NCBI RefSeq assembly: GCF_051020985.1
Contig: NC_135002.1
Coordinates: forward strand, 5,828,001 to 5,892,000
DNA: 64,000 nucleotides
Reading direction: 5' to 3'
From: Nomia melanderi
Lineage: Eukaryota; Arthropoda; Insecta; Hymenoptera; Halictidae
The position numbers and the translations under genes were made by a program. Numbering within the stretch: the first letter of the stretch is position 1; each line of letters opens with the position of its first letter. Below are positions 45,675-58,600 of this stretch, piece after piece. The notes beneath the pieces are model-generated. The model worked only from the letters and a program-made list of their open reading frames with translations, had not been told where the DNA came from and made no database searches.

Positions 45675-45810
45675 GTAACCCATTCACTGCTAGCATGAAA
45701 TGTGTGATTTCATTTGTACTTTCAATTTATACATTTCAAATATAGCCAAGATTGTACCAAACTGGCAATCTCTTGCTACGAGTATATTCGTGACGCAGCG
45801 AATGGGTTAA
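45675..45810. mobile_element. Short TTAA element, family J, 136 bp
   Basis: GTAACCCATTCACTGC at the left and GCAGCGAATGGGTTAA at the right. Hairpin ATGAAAT-GTGTG-ATTTCAT at 45695-45713, 16 bp inside the left end. Confidence 0.78.
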
Positions 45811-48100
45811 AACACTGTATTAAAGATCCTCGTATCGACAGTTTCCATTGTTTCGCAAGATCTCCCAGCAACACGTTATAACAGCGAGGTAACTATTTAG
45901 AGTAACACTGATTCGTATGAAACATCGGATCAAAAGATGCCTTTTTCGATAGTTGCCATTGTTCAGCAAAATACTCCAGCGAAACATCTGCCCGCGCGAG
46001 ATAAAAAAATTGCAATCCAACGTACCGGGGAAATGATTGAAAATTATCCCAGCGTTCGATGAACGCGACTTGACCAGAAATGCCCGGCGATCGTTTCACT
46101 GGCAATCAGTTTTTCGTTTCCTCGTGCTTTCACGGGTAACAGGTACTGAAAAAAAGCGGGCAGAAACGCTGGGAGACAAGTCGTCGAACGAATCCGTCGG
46201 ATTCGATAGCTCGCAGAGGCCGGCGGCAGCTGCCTGGCTGGCGTTTTCACGCCCGTCACGTTTTTCGGTTTCAATTTGCGGCACGCGAGCCGCGCGATCC
46301 CCTTTTACGGGAACGGTCAGCCGCAATCATTCGTAATTGTTCCGAGTCGCCGGAAAAAATAACCACCGCGACTGCGAACGATTCGTCGAGCGTTCAAATA
46401 TCCCGCTTTTTTTCGCTCTCTCGCCCTCCGGGCTGCGGATCCGGCCGCGGTCCATACTGCGCGGATCCCCGAGGTCCTTTTCCCCCGGTTGGCGGGTGGG
46501 AAACGTAAAACACCTTCTTACCCGAGGCGTTTTTTCGGCCGGTCGGGTAGTTCCGAAAACACATTCGAGCCGGATCGTTTACCGGCCTGGGTAAATATTT
46601 GCCGCGGGTCGCTGAGCTTCTTCCTTCGCGAACGGTTTGCGCGACAGGTAACTCGTTCGGACGCGATTCTGGGGAGAACTAGGGGAGCTGCTGCGACGGA
46701 GACGCGATTGATAATTATTCTCATTATTTAGAGTGTTCGTGGAGCTTGGAAGATAGATTGGATTCTATTTCAATCCTCGTTCCAGTTTGATTCCATAGAA
46801 ATAAAGCGTTACACAAAGTAACGATTAATCATTTTAGGCTGGTATTAGTTCCTGATGATCAGAGTGTTACGTCGCGTAAAGGTTTGTTTATTTGCTTTTA
46901 ATGATTCTAGGATTGTTATATAAAAGTCTCGCTTGCTTAGGCAGAAGCTATTTAATACCGAGCAATAATATCGGAAGATTAGCGACTCTGATTCATATGA
47001 TATCGTCCATTAATCGATCCGTGAATCATTCGCAAGAAATCCTGGAGGATCTCAGAGCACGAAGTTCATTGGAATTTGATAAACTTCCCACCCGCCAGCT
47101 GAAGCATGCGCGAAAATGACGAGGCGAATCTTTATCGGTATCATTTCCCTAGCCCCGAGTGCGAAGAGGTCTCCGACAAAGTCCCGCGACGTCTTGTTCC
47201 CGGAGGGGTCGGCGAGATTACGCAGCTTTTGTGGCGCGTTTTATCGGGGCAGCGCTCTCCGTTCCTCGGATAATACGTTATCGTCTGTTTGCCTACGGTT
47301 TCGAAACAATCCGGGGCTGTAAACCCCGCTATCTCGCGAGCGTCTTGCACTCCGGCGATCTATCACGTCGCCCAAAAGACGCCAGCCGATCTAATTCCGC
47401 TGTCGTAATCTGTTCTCGCGCAAAGGTCGGCGGACGTTAAGATCCGGCCGCGTAACGCGCGCCGGTGTTTGCCCCGGGATCTCATCCAGCGATTGTCGCC
47501 GCGACGATCGAGTTCCGAACGCGCGCGCGACCGAGGGGAAATCAATCGATCCGTCGCGGCGCGCGGCAGGAAGTTCGTCGGCCGGCTGGAAGAAGTCGTA
47601 AGTCCGGGGAATCCTGGGCTACCGAACGGATGACACGCCTGTACCCGACGATCCGGAACGATCGTTACGGCCCCGCCATAACGTTCGAGCCTTTCACGTC
47701 GACGACCAATTTTGAGCTTCGACGTTTTCAGGTTTACGGTCAGTTACGGAAGTTCCGCGTTTTACGCGATGACATCGTTAACGTGTTTTGCGTTTCGACT
47801 ACGCGGCTAATTGGCTTTGCTGCCTTCAGACTTGGCTGCTAATGGGTGACTAACAGCTACTATTGCGAGTACGCCGTTGACTGATCGTGAGAACCGCGAG
47901 CAGTTTATTTATCGTTTACACCTTTGCGGTGGGGATTAATGGAAACGATTGTTAATCGTTTGGTGACGCATTTCTATATGCCGTTATCTACTGATTCACG
48001 CTTTCGGTAAATCTGTGCGATGTTAATCGTTTTATATGGCTTTCCGGAGAATTCGGAATCCATGCGGTTGAGGTGTTAAAGGCGAACGATATAGATCACA

Positions 48101-48518
48101 GAGGAAACTTTTCAACTAACACGCTGATTTTGATAACATTTCTGTGAGATGTAGTTGCTGGGGAATATTTCGCGTGTATTTTTTCTTATCGGCCATCTAC
48201 TTTGAAGGGGTGAAAGCAACCCTCAAAGTTGAAGGTTGGAAGTATATTTTTCTTAATATCTCTGAAACTAGGGGGTGTAGAAAAGAAATCTAAATTGTCC
48301 ATTTCGAGGCGAACAGTGGAAAGAAATGTCTTTTCTATAGCCCCTAGTTGCAGAGATATTGCGGAAAATACGCGTTCAACCTTCAACTTTGAGGGTTGTT
48401 TTCACCCCTTCAAAGTGAATGTTGGTCGATAAGGAAAAATACACGTGAAATATTCCCCAGCAACTACATCTCACACAAATGTTATCAAAATCAGCGTGTT
48501 AGTTGAAAAGTTTCCCTC
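48101..48518. repeat. 418-bp foldback element (long inverted repeat)
   Basis: Two arms of nearly 200 bp face each other. GAGGAAACTTTTCAACTAAC at 48101 is mirrored by GTTAGTTGAAAAGTTTCCCTC ending at 48518, and the likeness continues through CACGCTGATTTTGATAACAT, GTAGTTGCTGGGGAATATTT and CAACCCTCAAAGTTGAAGGT to a short centre near 48300. As RNA or single-stranded DNA it would form a long hairpin. No clear target duplication. Confidence 0.9.
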
Positions 48519-48543
48519 ATCAAATAAATTAGGTACATCATAA

Positions 48544-48970
48544 TTAACACTAGAACTACCAAGTGGGTCAAAACGACCAATCCTAATTCTTTTACATTTG
48601 CTGCAAAGGTACAGATACTTCTTTAAGAAATGCTTAATGAAGCCGATTTAGTAATACCTAAATTAAAATATAAGCCAATCGAAACCTTAATGAATGCACG
48701 CTACAGCTTTCATAAAGGAATTTTAAAAAGAGGTTTTAACCCTTTGCGGACGGCCGTCGACATTTCGGAGAGATGAAATTTTCATATTTAGAAGACTAAG
48801 TTGCAGACAAACGATTTACTTACTCGACAGCCAGAGATCATCGCATAGTTTCCTTTTTTCATATTAATTAGACATTTGATATATAATTCAGCTTTATCTG
48901 CTGAAGGTCTTATACATTTCAAAGAATCTTCGTCCGCAAAGGGTTCAGGGCTCGGCAGTTCTAACATTAA
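48544..48970. mobile_element. TTAA element, family F, split by family A
   Basis: TTAACACTAGAACTACCAAG at the left and CTCGGCAGTTCTAACATTAA at the right. A weak stem GGTC-AAAAC-GACC is at 48566-48578. A further right end of this family (CTCGGTAGTTTTAGCGTTAA) stands alone near 59458-59477. Confidence 0.72.
48736..48947 (+). mobile_element. TTAA element, family A, copy 8, nested in family F
   Basis: TTAACCCTTTGCGGACGGCC to TCTTCGTCCGCAAAGGGTTCA. It interrupts element F at 48544-48970. The interior closely matches copy 1. Confidence 0.82.
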
Positions 48971-51900
48971 GGTTAGTTCGATGCGACTAGTACAGACATG
49001 GAACAATGATACCGAACTTTTGGTTAAACGACAACGAAAGTCGCTAACGAACAGAGAAACGCCTTTCCCCAAGAATGTACGTTCCCCTGATCCTGATTGC
49101 CAGGAACAGCCTGCAAAAATGGAAGTTCGAACAATCCCGGTCCATTAAAATCGCCGAGTTATTCGAAACTCGTAACCGGATTATTCCGCTATACACAGTG
49201 TTTCGGTAATCCCGGTACAACCGAGGAAGCGAGTAATGCCTTCGGAATATTTCAAATAACGTAACACGAGGAAACTTCGAAGTCCATTACCTGGAAAACG
49301 GGGGCGTTATCTGCCCGAACGAATTCTCCTCTAAATTCTCGGCCCGCTTCTGGGTTTAGGAATCACACCGTTTCCGGCGCCGCGAGTTATTCCCGTCGCG
49401 CTGCGAGCTGTCCCGCGGTTCCCGCGTGAATTAACGCAAATAATAATCCCACAGGTTACAGAATACCGAGCCGATATTAAAGTCGCGGCTCGTCAAAGGC
49501 CCGACGGCTGTGCCGCGCGCGCGCGACTTGAAAAGACCGAGACTTCCGGTTATTACGGATTACCGAACGGCGTATAATCGGTCGAAGTAATACGCCCGAA
49601 AAGCCGCCGGGCTGCGGCGAAATCAAATGCGTGGCCGGCGAGTTCGTTATCGATTTATAGGAACCGGAGGGGGATGGGGGCGGCAGCGACGAATTTTCAC
49701 CTGGACAATGAAAATAATAACGATAACCCGATAGTTGAGAAACTGGAACCCCTTCTTCAACGGCGGAGCGTAATCTCCCATCTTCGGGATACTGTCCGAC
49801 AATGATCGAAACGGAGGATTTCCCGGACCGGAGTATTTCCCGTCGATCCTTTCAGTTTGGATCATTGCCGTTCGGTTTCAAGACGTCGAACGAGCCTGTA
49901 CTCGTTAAAATTTTGTAACTGTTTTCGCTTCTTGAGACTGAGATTGGAAAGTGAAGGTTATTCGTCGATCGATAAGCTAGTTAAATTTCAGATCTTAAGA
50001 ATAGACAGTTTCGAAAGGGACGCGATGATTTAACTGCGGTGATCTTTGGGTTTCCATTTATTGATTACGAAGATGGAGGAAAAGAGAATTCGCTTTGCTG
50101 AGAGAATTGTGTCAGCGAATAATCGAACTGAAATTACGAGAGATCTCGATTCGCCTGTACTCTCTGTTCATGTGTATACTACTAAATTGATTTTTGTAAT
50201 GATTGCTCAGAGAAGCAATGTTTCAGCCAAGGTGAAATGGGCGACTCGGAATGAATGATTCCGATCTAGCCAGTAGTTCTAGTTTAATCTCCTTGCGCGG
50301 TCCATAAATCCAACGGCAATTCAGCTCGTTCGACGTGTCACCGAGAAAATTAATTTTCGAATTTATATATACGTAAAACCGTGTGACCCGAATTCGGATT
50401 ACACGGTAGTCGAAGTGTTAAGAGGGGGACAGGGACGTGAGATTTCAGTTATTCCGCGAGTGAACGCGCGATGGTATTGGGTTCACGCGAAAACAGCCGC
50501 GGCCGCTAAATATTATTGCGAATCGCTGCTGCCGGGAATGTAAACGGAATTAATCCCCCGGTTGATGCGCAGAATCCGGCCACTGTTGATCGCTAGAAAA
50601 CGAGATTCGTTATCAAGGTAAATTACTCTTGTTCCGGCCCTCCATATGCGTGATGTTTACCGAGAAATATTGGGACGAAGGGAAACAGACGATGGTAATG
50701 TATTTTTGAGTATATTAGTGAGAAAGTGTAGCTTTCCCTCCTTAGCGTCGCGCAGAGGAACGTGCAAGTGACTTTGTTTATAGATGTTACAATATAAACA
50801 CGAACACTTGGATGAATGACTAACGTTATAATCGATTACCGCGAGACCTTATGGAGGGAGTGTCACCACTGCTGAGATTGCCAGTTGAATATGTGCAGAA
50901 GGAAGCGCAGATAACGAGGAACATGTATAACAGAGCGAAAGAAAGTACAATCCGCAATGATTCAGTCACGCATAAGGACTCGTTAACTTTTTGTCTGTTC
51001 TCCACATTTATTGTTGCTACTAGTTTGCAAAAGTTTGCGTACTAGGATAGCAGACGTAGAATCAACTCGTTGCTACATTTACCGATGCGCGACGCTAATG
51101 AGGTAACGCCGGAACACCGATTCGACTCCGTGACACGTCCTCGCTTGACGCCGGCGTCGGATACGGCCCTGCGCAACTATTTACATACATACGTACTTAC
51201 ATCGTTCGCCGTGTGGATATAATCTAGGCTGAAGGCAGTTTGCATTCCATGTTGATTTTAATTAAATAAATGTTGTTACGATACGCTGGTATTATGTGGA
51301 GGAACGCGGAATAATATATATCTCGCGACTCTGTCGCTGGTTAAACGAAGTTTAATCTGATTACGCGTTACTGTTGACAATTAAAATGCAATGGTTCGTT
51401 CGATCGCGTGCGGCCAGCGCAGTAATGATCGATCGTTATCAATCCAACGGCCCTTTGATTGGAATAATTACAGCCGCTCGTAATTAACAATTACGGAAAT
51501 TAATTCAAAAACACCGAAAACCTGAACGGGCGTTATTCAATTCAATATACTAACCGATTAATCGAGTTAACGGTTGCGTCCGGACCCATCACTGTCCCGC
51601 GTCGTAATTAAATTTTACTTCGCCGAATTTCGCGACCCTTCGTGTTCGGGCTGTTGCTTTTTTATTTTCAGGTTAAACGTCACCGGCGGAGACTGCCTCG
51701 CGATTGATAATATTCGTTTAAAAACGGAATATCGCCGGGATTTCAGGTCTGTGACGTATCAAGATGCAACCCGCCGGAATAAATTAGTTTCGAATGCATA
51801 GATCGCGAAGTTTATGACGAGTTCGGGAACGACCCTGTTCCCTGTCACGGATTTCTGACTGTCAGTGCATCCGGGCGTCTGACAGTCGAAATAAAACACG

Positions 51901-52298
51901 TTGAAATAAAACACGTCGAAATTTTCTTGCCGCGGAAAATAGCGGAAGAAATATCAGCGAATTTCGCGCGGGGACGCGTCTCCGCGGAGTAATGTTTGCG
52001 AATTGTATGGGGATACGGTCGCCTAAATAATGTCGCATCATTTGTTCGAACATTCGCGGTGCACGGTATATTTGATTTTTTACTTTAACGATCGACCGCA
52101 TTAACATCGCTTTTAATCTCTTATATTATCGCGTTACACTCGTGGAAAAACGTTTGAAATGAAAAATGTTGAATGAAAATATCGCTGTACTATATTCACT
52201 CGATTGAAGATTGAACGTTGCTTTCCTATTATTAGTTGTTGACCTTTCGAGCAGTAAACACAAGAATATATAATTCTCCTCTTCTAGTTAATCGTTAA

Positions 52299-52338
52299 CG
52301 GCGCAATTGTTCCGGCGCAATTGTTCCGGCGCAATTGT
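52299..52338. repeat. Short tandem repeat, three units of 14 bp
   Basis: GGCGCAATTGTTCC is repeated almost three times with no change. Confidence 0.8.
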
Positions 52339-53420
52339 AGACGAAACCGTAAATAATAAGGTTAACCCGATTATAGTATAATACGCTGCTTCATCGGTTT
52401 ATTTAAAAATGTTCGAGCAATGCTAAAATTGTTCTTAAATATGTAATTATGATGCTCGTACCGTCGAAAGTGAGCGAAACACGAGAAATATGCGGCAATT
52501 GGAAGAACGCGTGGTTGCCATAGTAAAATTGAATGTTAACTCAGACGCGAAGTAGAAGGCTGCAGGGGATAATAATCGAGTGGAGAGGTTACTTTCTGTT
52601 TTTTCTCCCCCGGGACCAATGACTCGCGAACGTTAGCCGGGAAAGTGTTGGATGCAAAAGCTCGAGCGACTTTATTAACGAGCGCGGCCACCTGTTTATC
52701 GCGCTCGCGCGCCGATACCTCGTTTCCCGGCCGAACGATCATTCAATCCCCCTGTGAAATTTACTTAAACGGCCGTTGATTTGTTTCATTTCGCCTGTCG
52801 GCTCCGTTTAATCAACTTCATAGCCCGACACTTCCGATCGCTCCACTCGAATCCTTTCCCGTGAACCCGCAAAGAGTAGCTTGATCCTGCTTCCTCGCAC
52901 GTTGCATCCCCGGAAATCGGTTAACGGCAGCAATTAACGTTCATTTACATTTTTTAAATAACCCCGTGGGTTCCCGGATTCTTCGAACGCAATCCTTCTG
53001 GCCTCTAGGTCCCCGGCGGACATTTAATTACCACGTTTTCCCGGAAACTTTGAAAAAAAAAAAAAAGTTCAATTCCCATCTGCAATCCCAGCCGGCAAAT
53101 GTTTGAGCATCGTTTCCTTAATGGCTCCGCGAAAGTCCACTTTTTATCTTCGATTCCTGTAAATATTTAAGCGATCTCAAATTTCTGCCGGTGTGTGTTC
53201 AATCAATTTATCATTACAAGAGATCCGATCGCTAGGACAGCTTTCGGGATGATCGTGCATTAAGGATTACACGGCTCGCGGACGTGTACATATTTGCATC
53301 GCGCGTAAATTCAGAATATGCATGAGTATGCAAATCCACTTTTCCTTTATTCCGCGGCTCTTCAGAACTGATCTAGAAAAATATGAATTTACATAATCGC
53401 CAGACTCCGTACCGAGTCCG

Positions 53421-53447
53421 ATGATAATAATAATAATAATAACAATA
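53421..53447. repeat. ATA trinucleotide repeat
   Basis: GATGATAATAATAATAATAA continuing for a few more units, followed by AACAATACTAATAA. Confidence 0.88.
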
Positions 53448-54846
53448 CTAATAAGAATTTCAATTTGAAGTTCAAGGAACGCGGCCGGGTTCCGCCAGCG
53501 CGCCCCGCGCTCCGCCCGAACGCTGCGGGCGGACTCCGACCGCCGCAATCTCCCGAAAGAGAAGGAAAACTAAAGAAAAATTCAGATACCGGTCTGCATC
53601 GAATAAAACCCTATAAAACCTCCGTGCGACCTAAAGAAAGCGACCGCCGAAATTCAGCCGGAAAATTGCTACAGAACACCGAAAGGATTCGCTGTGCAAT
53701 CAAAGTGAACCGCAGGCGAAAGAAGCATGGCGACGGTGGTCTTGGCGGGAAGTTTGAATCGTGTATCGTTAAAACCTCGCCGGGCGTCCCTGACGCGTCT
53801 CGAACTCCAATTCCTCGGTAGCTCTTTTGTCACGGAAACATCGGGAACAGATATTTTCCGAGCAAACAGCCGTAGCTCCCGCGGCGGCCATTAACGGACC
53901 GGCTCTTCAACCGTGGCAGCAGTTTAAAGAGGAAATAAATTAAACGAGTGCCTCGGCGAACTGTCGCGCGGCGTTGATATTCGCCGAAGAAGCCGGAGCT
54001 GCTAGCTAGCTGCTAGCTCTGCTAGCACCGACCCGATCCTCCAGTTCTCTCCCGAAAGTTTCTCTCCGCGTCTGTTGGTCCTGGTCCCCGTCTCCTGAAT
54101 GCGAGCGATCCACGGCTACGTAACTCGCATATTTCCGCCGTGTCCCAGGCGTTTCACGTTTCCGCCCGTTTATTGCGCGCCGCGCCGCGCCGCGCCACCC
54201 GTTTCCATCGCAATTCGTGGGCCTCTTGTCACCCGTTCGTCCCGAGGAGATGCCGGGAATGCTCCCTCTCGCTCTACCTCACCTGCGCCGACCTTTTTCC
54301 CAAGTGCTCTACCATCGATTTCCGTTAACGAACGGTCACTTTCTTGTCAAGCAAGGACTCCGAGGCGCCGTCGACCCCTCGCCGTTGCGCTTCCTCGTGT
54401 TCATGGACATCGGAGGGACTGACGGCGCGCTAATAATGAGCAACGGACGCGACATCGCGAGGCGCTTCTTGCTCGACCTAAGAAACGTCCTATCAGTTTG
54501 GGCTCGACGGAAGTGAGATTCCGTGTCGTCGAATTGTGCACACAATATATAGGAGGAAGAAATTGCAAGAGATTGTGAAAGAGAAAAGAGCGATTAGTCC
54601 GGGATCTACTAGTGGACTCATCAATAAGACTTTTTGGTAGACATGTGCCTTAGACGCGGGAACGAGTCTAGTTTTATTCCTTTGTTTCGCTTGCGTACAT
54701 TGTATCCAGTTCCTGGGAAGGCTCTTAGTACCTGGGTTAATTATGTTAGGAACTAATTATTTGCGCTGCTGGGTATTTTACGTACTTCTTAGTTTTTGTG
54801 CTTTCTGGCGACAGAAGACGGTTTCGAAAACCTATAAACGTGGACG

Positions 54847-55090
54847 TTAACCTTTAACTACGGCGGGATTTTCCGCAACACTGTATCTCTGTGCAAGTCT
54901 CGACGCGGACAAATGTAATGACGAGGACAGTTGGGCGATATGATAAACATATCTGTAGACAGAGTGAGCTAATTCAGTGGCATACCGTTTAAAAACATGA
55001 TATCCATGAAAGCCACTATAGTAGCGCACTGTTCCAAAAGGTAGCGTACGCGAATGCCGCTGCAATGGCGTGGACTGACTAAAAGGTTAA
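54847..55090. mobile_element. TTAA element, family K
   Basis: TTAACCTTTAACTACGG at the left and CTAAAAGGTTAA at the right; the terminal inverted repeat is short. Stem GCGG-GATTTT-CCGC at 54863-54876, 12 bp inside the left end. Confidence 0.55.
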
Positions 55091-55476
55091 AGATAGGGTT
55101 GGATGTTAGTGATGTCTTCTACACGCTGAAACATGCGGCGATGCAGGCACAACAACCGATGGATGGCTTTTTTCACTTTTTCTTTGAGTGCAGCAAGGCC
55201 ATGAAACTTTGGAGAACTCAAATCCATCATTTGTAACGATGCCCGCATCGCCGCAAGTTTCCACGTGTACGGAGGCCTTAAGGGACCAGTGTAGGAGGTT
55301 TGCGGACGGTATATATACAAATAGGTAAATGATTGAGCAGAAGCGAGAAAGAATCTTAGGTGTCAGTAGCCTTCTATTGGCAGAGTATGAAAAGATGCCG
55401 CTGCGTAAAGAACAGGGATCGTGCTGCGTGGTTCGATGATGAATGAACTTTGTTTTTCCCTTCCCGTTGATTTGTT

Positions 55477-55662
55477 TTAGAATTGATTATTGCACATTTC
55501 TGAATAAAGCAGAGACTCGTCGGTGAGACCCGAGAAGTGAGATATTTTGTTCGCAGCTTCACATGCGGAGAAATTGATTGGCAACCGTTCAAACGGTAAC
55601 TCCTGCAGCACGAGAAACACGAACAGCGCGAAAAGAATCGTAATAATTCGAACCGTCCCCAC
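55477..55662 (-). pseudogene. Orphan signal-peptide-like frame, possible exon or relic
   Basis: The - strand frame reads VGTVRIITILFALFVFLVLQ, a clean hydrophobic leader, followed by LPFERLPINFSACEAA and a tail with two Cys, ending TAA. Codons in the leader (CTG, GTG, CTC, TTC) look coding-like. There is no in-frame ATG: a TGA lies seven codons upstream of the first GTG (55662). It would need an upstream exon, or it is a broken gene. I do not recognise the family. Confidence 0.2.
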
Positions 55663-58600
55663 AAGTTTTATCGAACGAAGTCATGACCTATCGAACTTTC
55701 CTCGCGGCGATAATTAAAAGAGGTCAACCGCCTTAGAGCAATCGTCGAACGAAATAAACGGAGTTCACCGATCGAACTTCCGTTCCTGTCTGATCTCGCG
55801 AGAAATCAGCCCTGTCTAGATGAAGAATTACACTTTAAACGTGATGCTACAGATAGTAACGAGCGCGAGCCGCCACTCGATTCGATTAAACCTTCTTCTC
55901 CCGACTTGGACGCGACCCCGTAAACTTTCCGAGCGAATTGACTCGCGAGGAACAACGAACGGAAATCCTCACATATCGTAATCTTCGAAGATTACTGCTA
56001 GTCTCGAGACTTCGGATTTTTAGGTGTTATTTAGAATTTACTAGTCAATCGGTTCGATCTTAAAATCGAACTACTCCAGAGTCATCCTTCGAACACGAAC
56101 AGATATACTAATACAACAAAAATTTAATAAAACCGCATCGAATCTCCAGCTTTTCAACATTTCTCGGTAAACCACGTTCCGAGAATAGAAAAGATTCTGC
56201 AAATCTATCGTGACACTGAAGTTCGAACAAACGTGAATGTTTTCATTGTTAATACGAGCGATTTGCGCTGGCAACGAATTGAGAAACTCGACAGGATCTC
56301 GCGCGAAGAATATTGTCTTCGCCTGTTATATACAGATATGTACACAAATGTCGTTTACCAATAATTTTGTACGAAGTGGTAGATGTCAGAGCAATCAGGA
56401 ATACGTAATCTAATAAGACTATCGACGTGTACAATGTGTCGTTGGTAATTTTCGGACAAAAACATCACGACGCGCGTGACACGTCTTTGCAGCGCAAGTG
56501 GTCAATCGCCAAACACGATTGGCCTTTAGTCGCGTTTCAAATCCCCAGAACCAATCGCTTTCACCTGAACACCGAAAGGTGTTTGCCTTTCCAGTCAGCC
56601 AGCGGACGAAGAAAGGTAACGCGAGTCGAAGAACCTCACGCCTATTTCTCGCGTTCCTGTGTGCCGGACGTGTTAGCGCGGCTCACGGATCAACGAACGT
56701 CGAAAGGCGCCCGCGAACGGGCTCCAAAGCTGCTAGCGAAAATGAGATCTAACCAGAGACGAGGACGTGATTAACACCCGAGGCAATGGCATTAGCCGGC
56801 TTTTCTAACTAGCTTTGTTGCGTATCCTCGTTTACGAGGGCGGATGGAGAACCTCGCGACGTCTGCCGTCTGACGCGGATAATTTAATTTTACCGAGGTG
56901 AATAGCTCGAGCGGAACAATACGCGTCGCGAGACCTTCTTCAATCCTGCGCGTCGCTTTTCCATTACTTTATATACAGTTTTTCCCTCGCCGAGAGCTAG
57001 AAAGATCAGCTAAAAGACGGGACTGCGCGTGAACCCCGAAAACATGGCGGATCCCGTATTCGGGTCGCGTCGGGCAAGTCCGGAAGATAGTAAGGGACTC
57101 GAAAACATCGGGATTACCGAGAATTAAGGAATCCGAAATACTTTCCGGGGCTAACTTTGCCGAACATTGTGCTCGGAAGATTTAGTTTTGTCCACGTAGA
57201 GAACCCAGTAATCTAAGCTCGATTTAGATCGTTTAGGAAATAGGAAATTTGATTTATTATCAGGAACCAACGAAGATTCGAATGCGACTAATGCAATTCC
57301 GTTTTGGGATGAATCTATATTGTATTGGTAAATACTTTGTATAGAATAGTATTCGATAAATGTAGACTTTACATTAATTATGAAATGCATTTCGAGATCT
57401 CGGAATTCTTGATATTTTTGAAGTGCCAAGATACTTTTGAAATCTGTTGCCGATTTCAAAAAACATTCTCAACATAACCCGACTCGATGGTTTCGAGTTC
57501 CCGGACAATTTCACTGAAAAATAAAAAAGATCCCGGGGGATTTCGTCGCGTGCGACCCGAAAGTTCACTCCGACAGCTTCCTGGGCGGTCGTCGTTCATC
57601 ACGGGACATCGGCACACGCCGCAGCCCGCACCCGCCGGAACACACACCTTCCGCCCGCGCGTTCTCGAGCGGATCCGACATGATAAACAACCAGAAAACG
57701 TCCTCTAATAAGATGTATGTAGGTACGCGCCGCTGCGGTGTGTCCGAGACCGATTTAACGCCCGGCGCGGCGGTCCTCTTTTTATCGGGACATAATTCGC
57801 CGGCGAGATAGAGAAATATGGCGGACAACGGAATATATGTAATAGGACAGCGGCTTCTATCTGCTAACCATTCGCAGTTAAAACTTCTTGTCCTGTATAT
57901 ATTCAGTAATTCTATGAAAGAAAAGAATGAATTTGTCTACGATCTACAAACGTAAACTGAGTCTACTTTTCTCGACTGCGAGGCTGAAAATGAAGATCTA
58001 TCTATCTATATTCATGAATTTTTAATAGAGTAGGAACTGATTAAATCATTAATCCTATTAAATAGAAATAATGCAAGGATCGATGGACGAAACTAGGTTA
58101 TATCAATATTTCTTGTCTAATTGCATTGCGCGGAATATGATATTGAATATTCAATATTATAATCGTAGTATATTAAAGTAGGCGGTCAAGTTTTTGAGAT
58201 TTAAATATTTTTGAACGCTTCGAAGTTTTTCCGTTTTTGACTGTTGAACATTGGAATCGGATGGACGAAAATCGGAGGAACTTCTTTCGTTTACTGTTAT
58301 TGAAAATATAACAGATGCTTCTCTCAGAAATTACTAAAGCAATCCATGTAGAAATATGGAAACTGATTTATAGAGCAATCGAAATGATAAAAGACGCGCC
58401 CTTGTAGTTTCTCTACAAAATTAAAACTCAATTCGTGTGCAGGCAATTCTAACGTGAAACGGTTCGATTTAATCGGAAATTCTGAATTTTTGATACGTCG
58501 AACGGACGAGGAAAGTTGAAGAGTTTGAAAAATTGAAATTTGAATAAGTAAAGGTTCGAACACTGCCAGGCGAAATTGAAATTTGAATATTTAAACATTC

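Noticed and set aside
55087..55320. Frames after element K that vaguely resemble retroelement remains
   Set aside because: No reverse-transcriptase or integrase motif could be seen.
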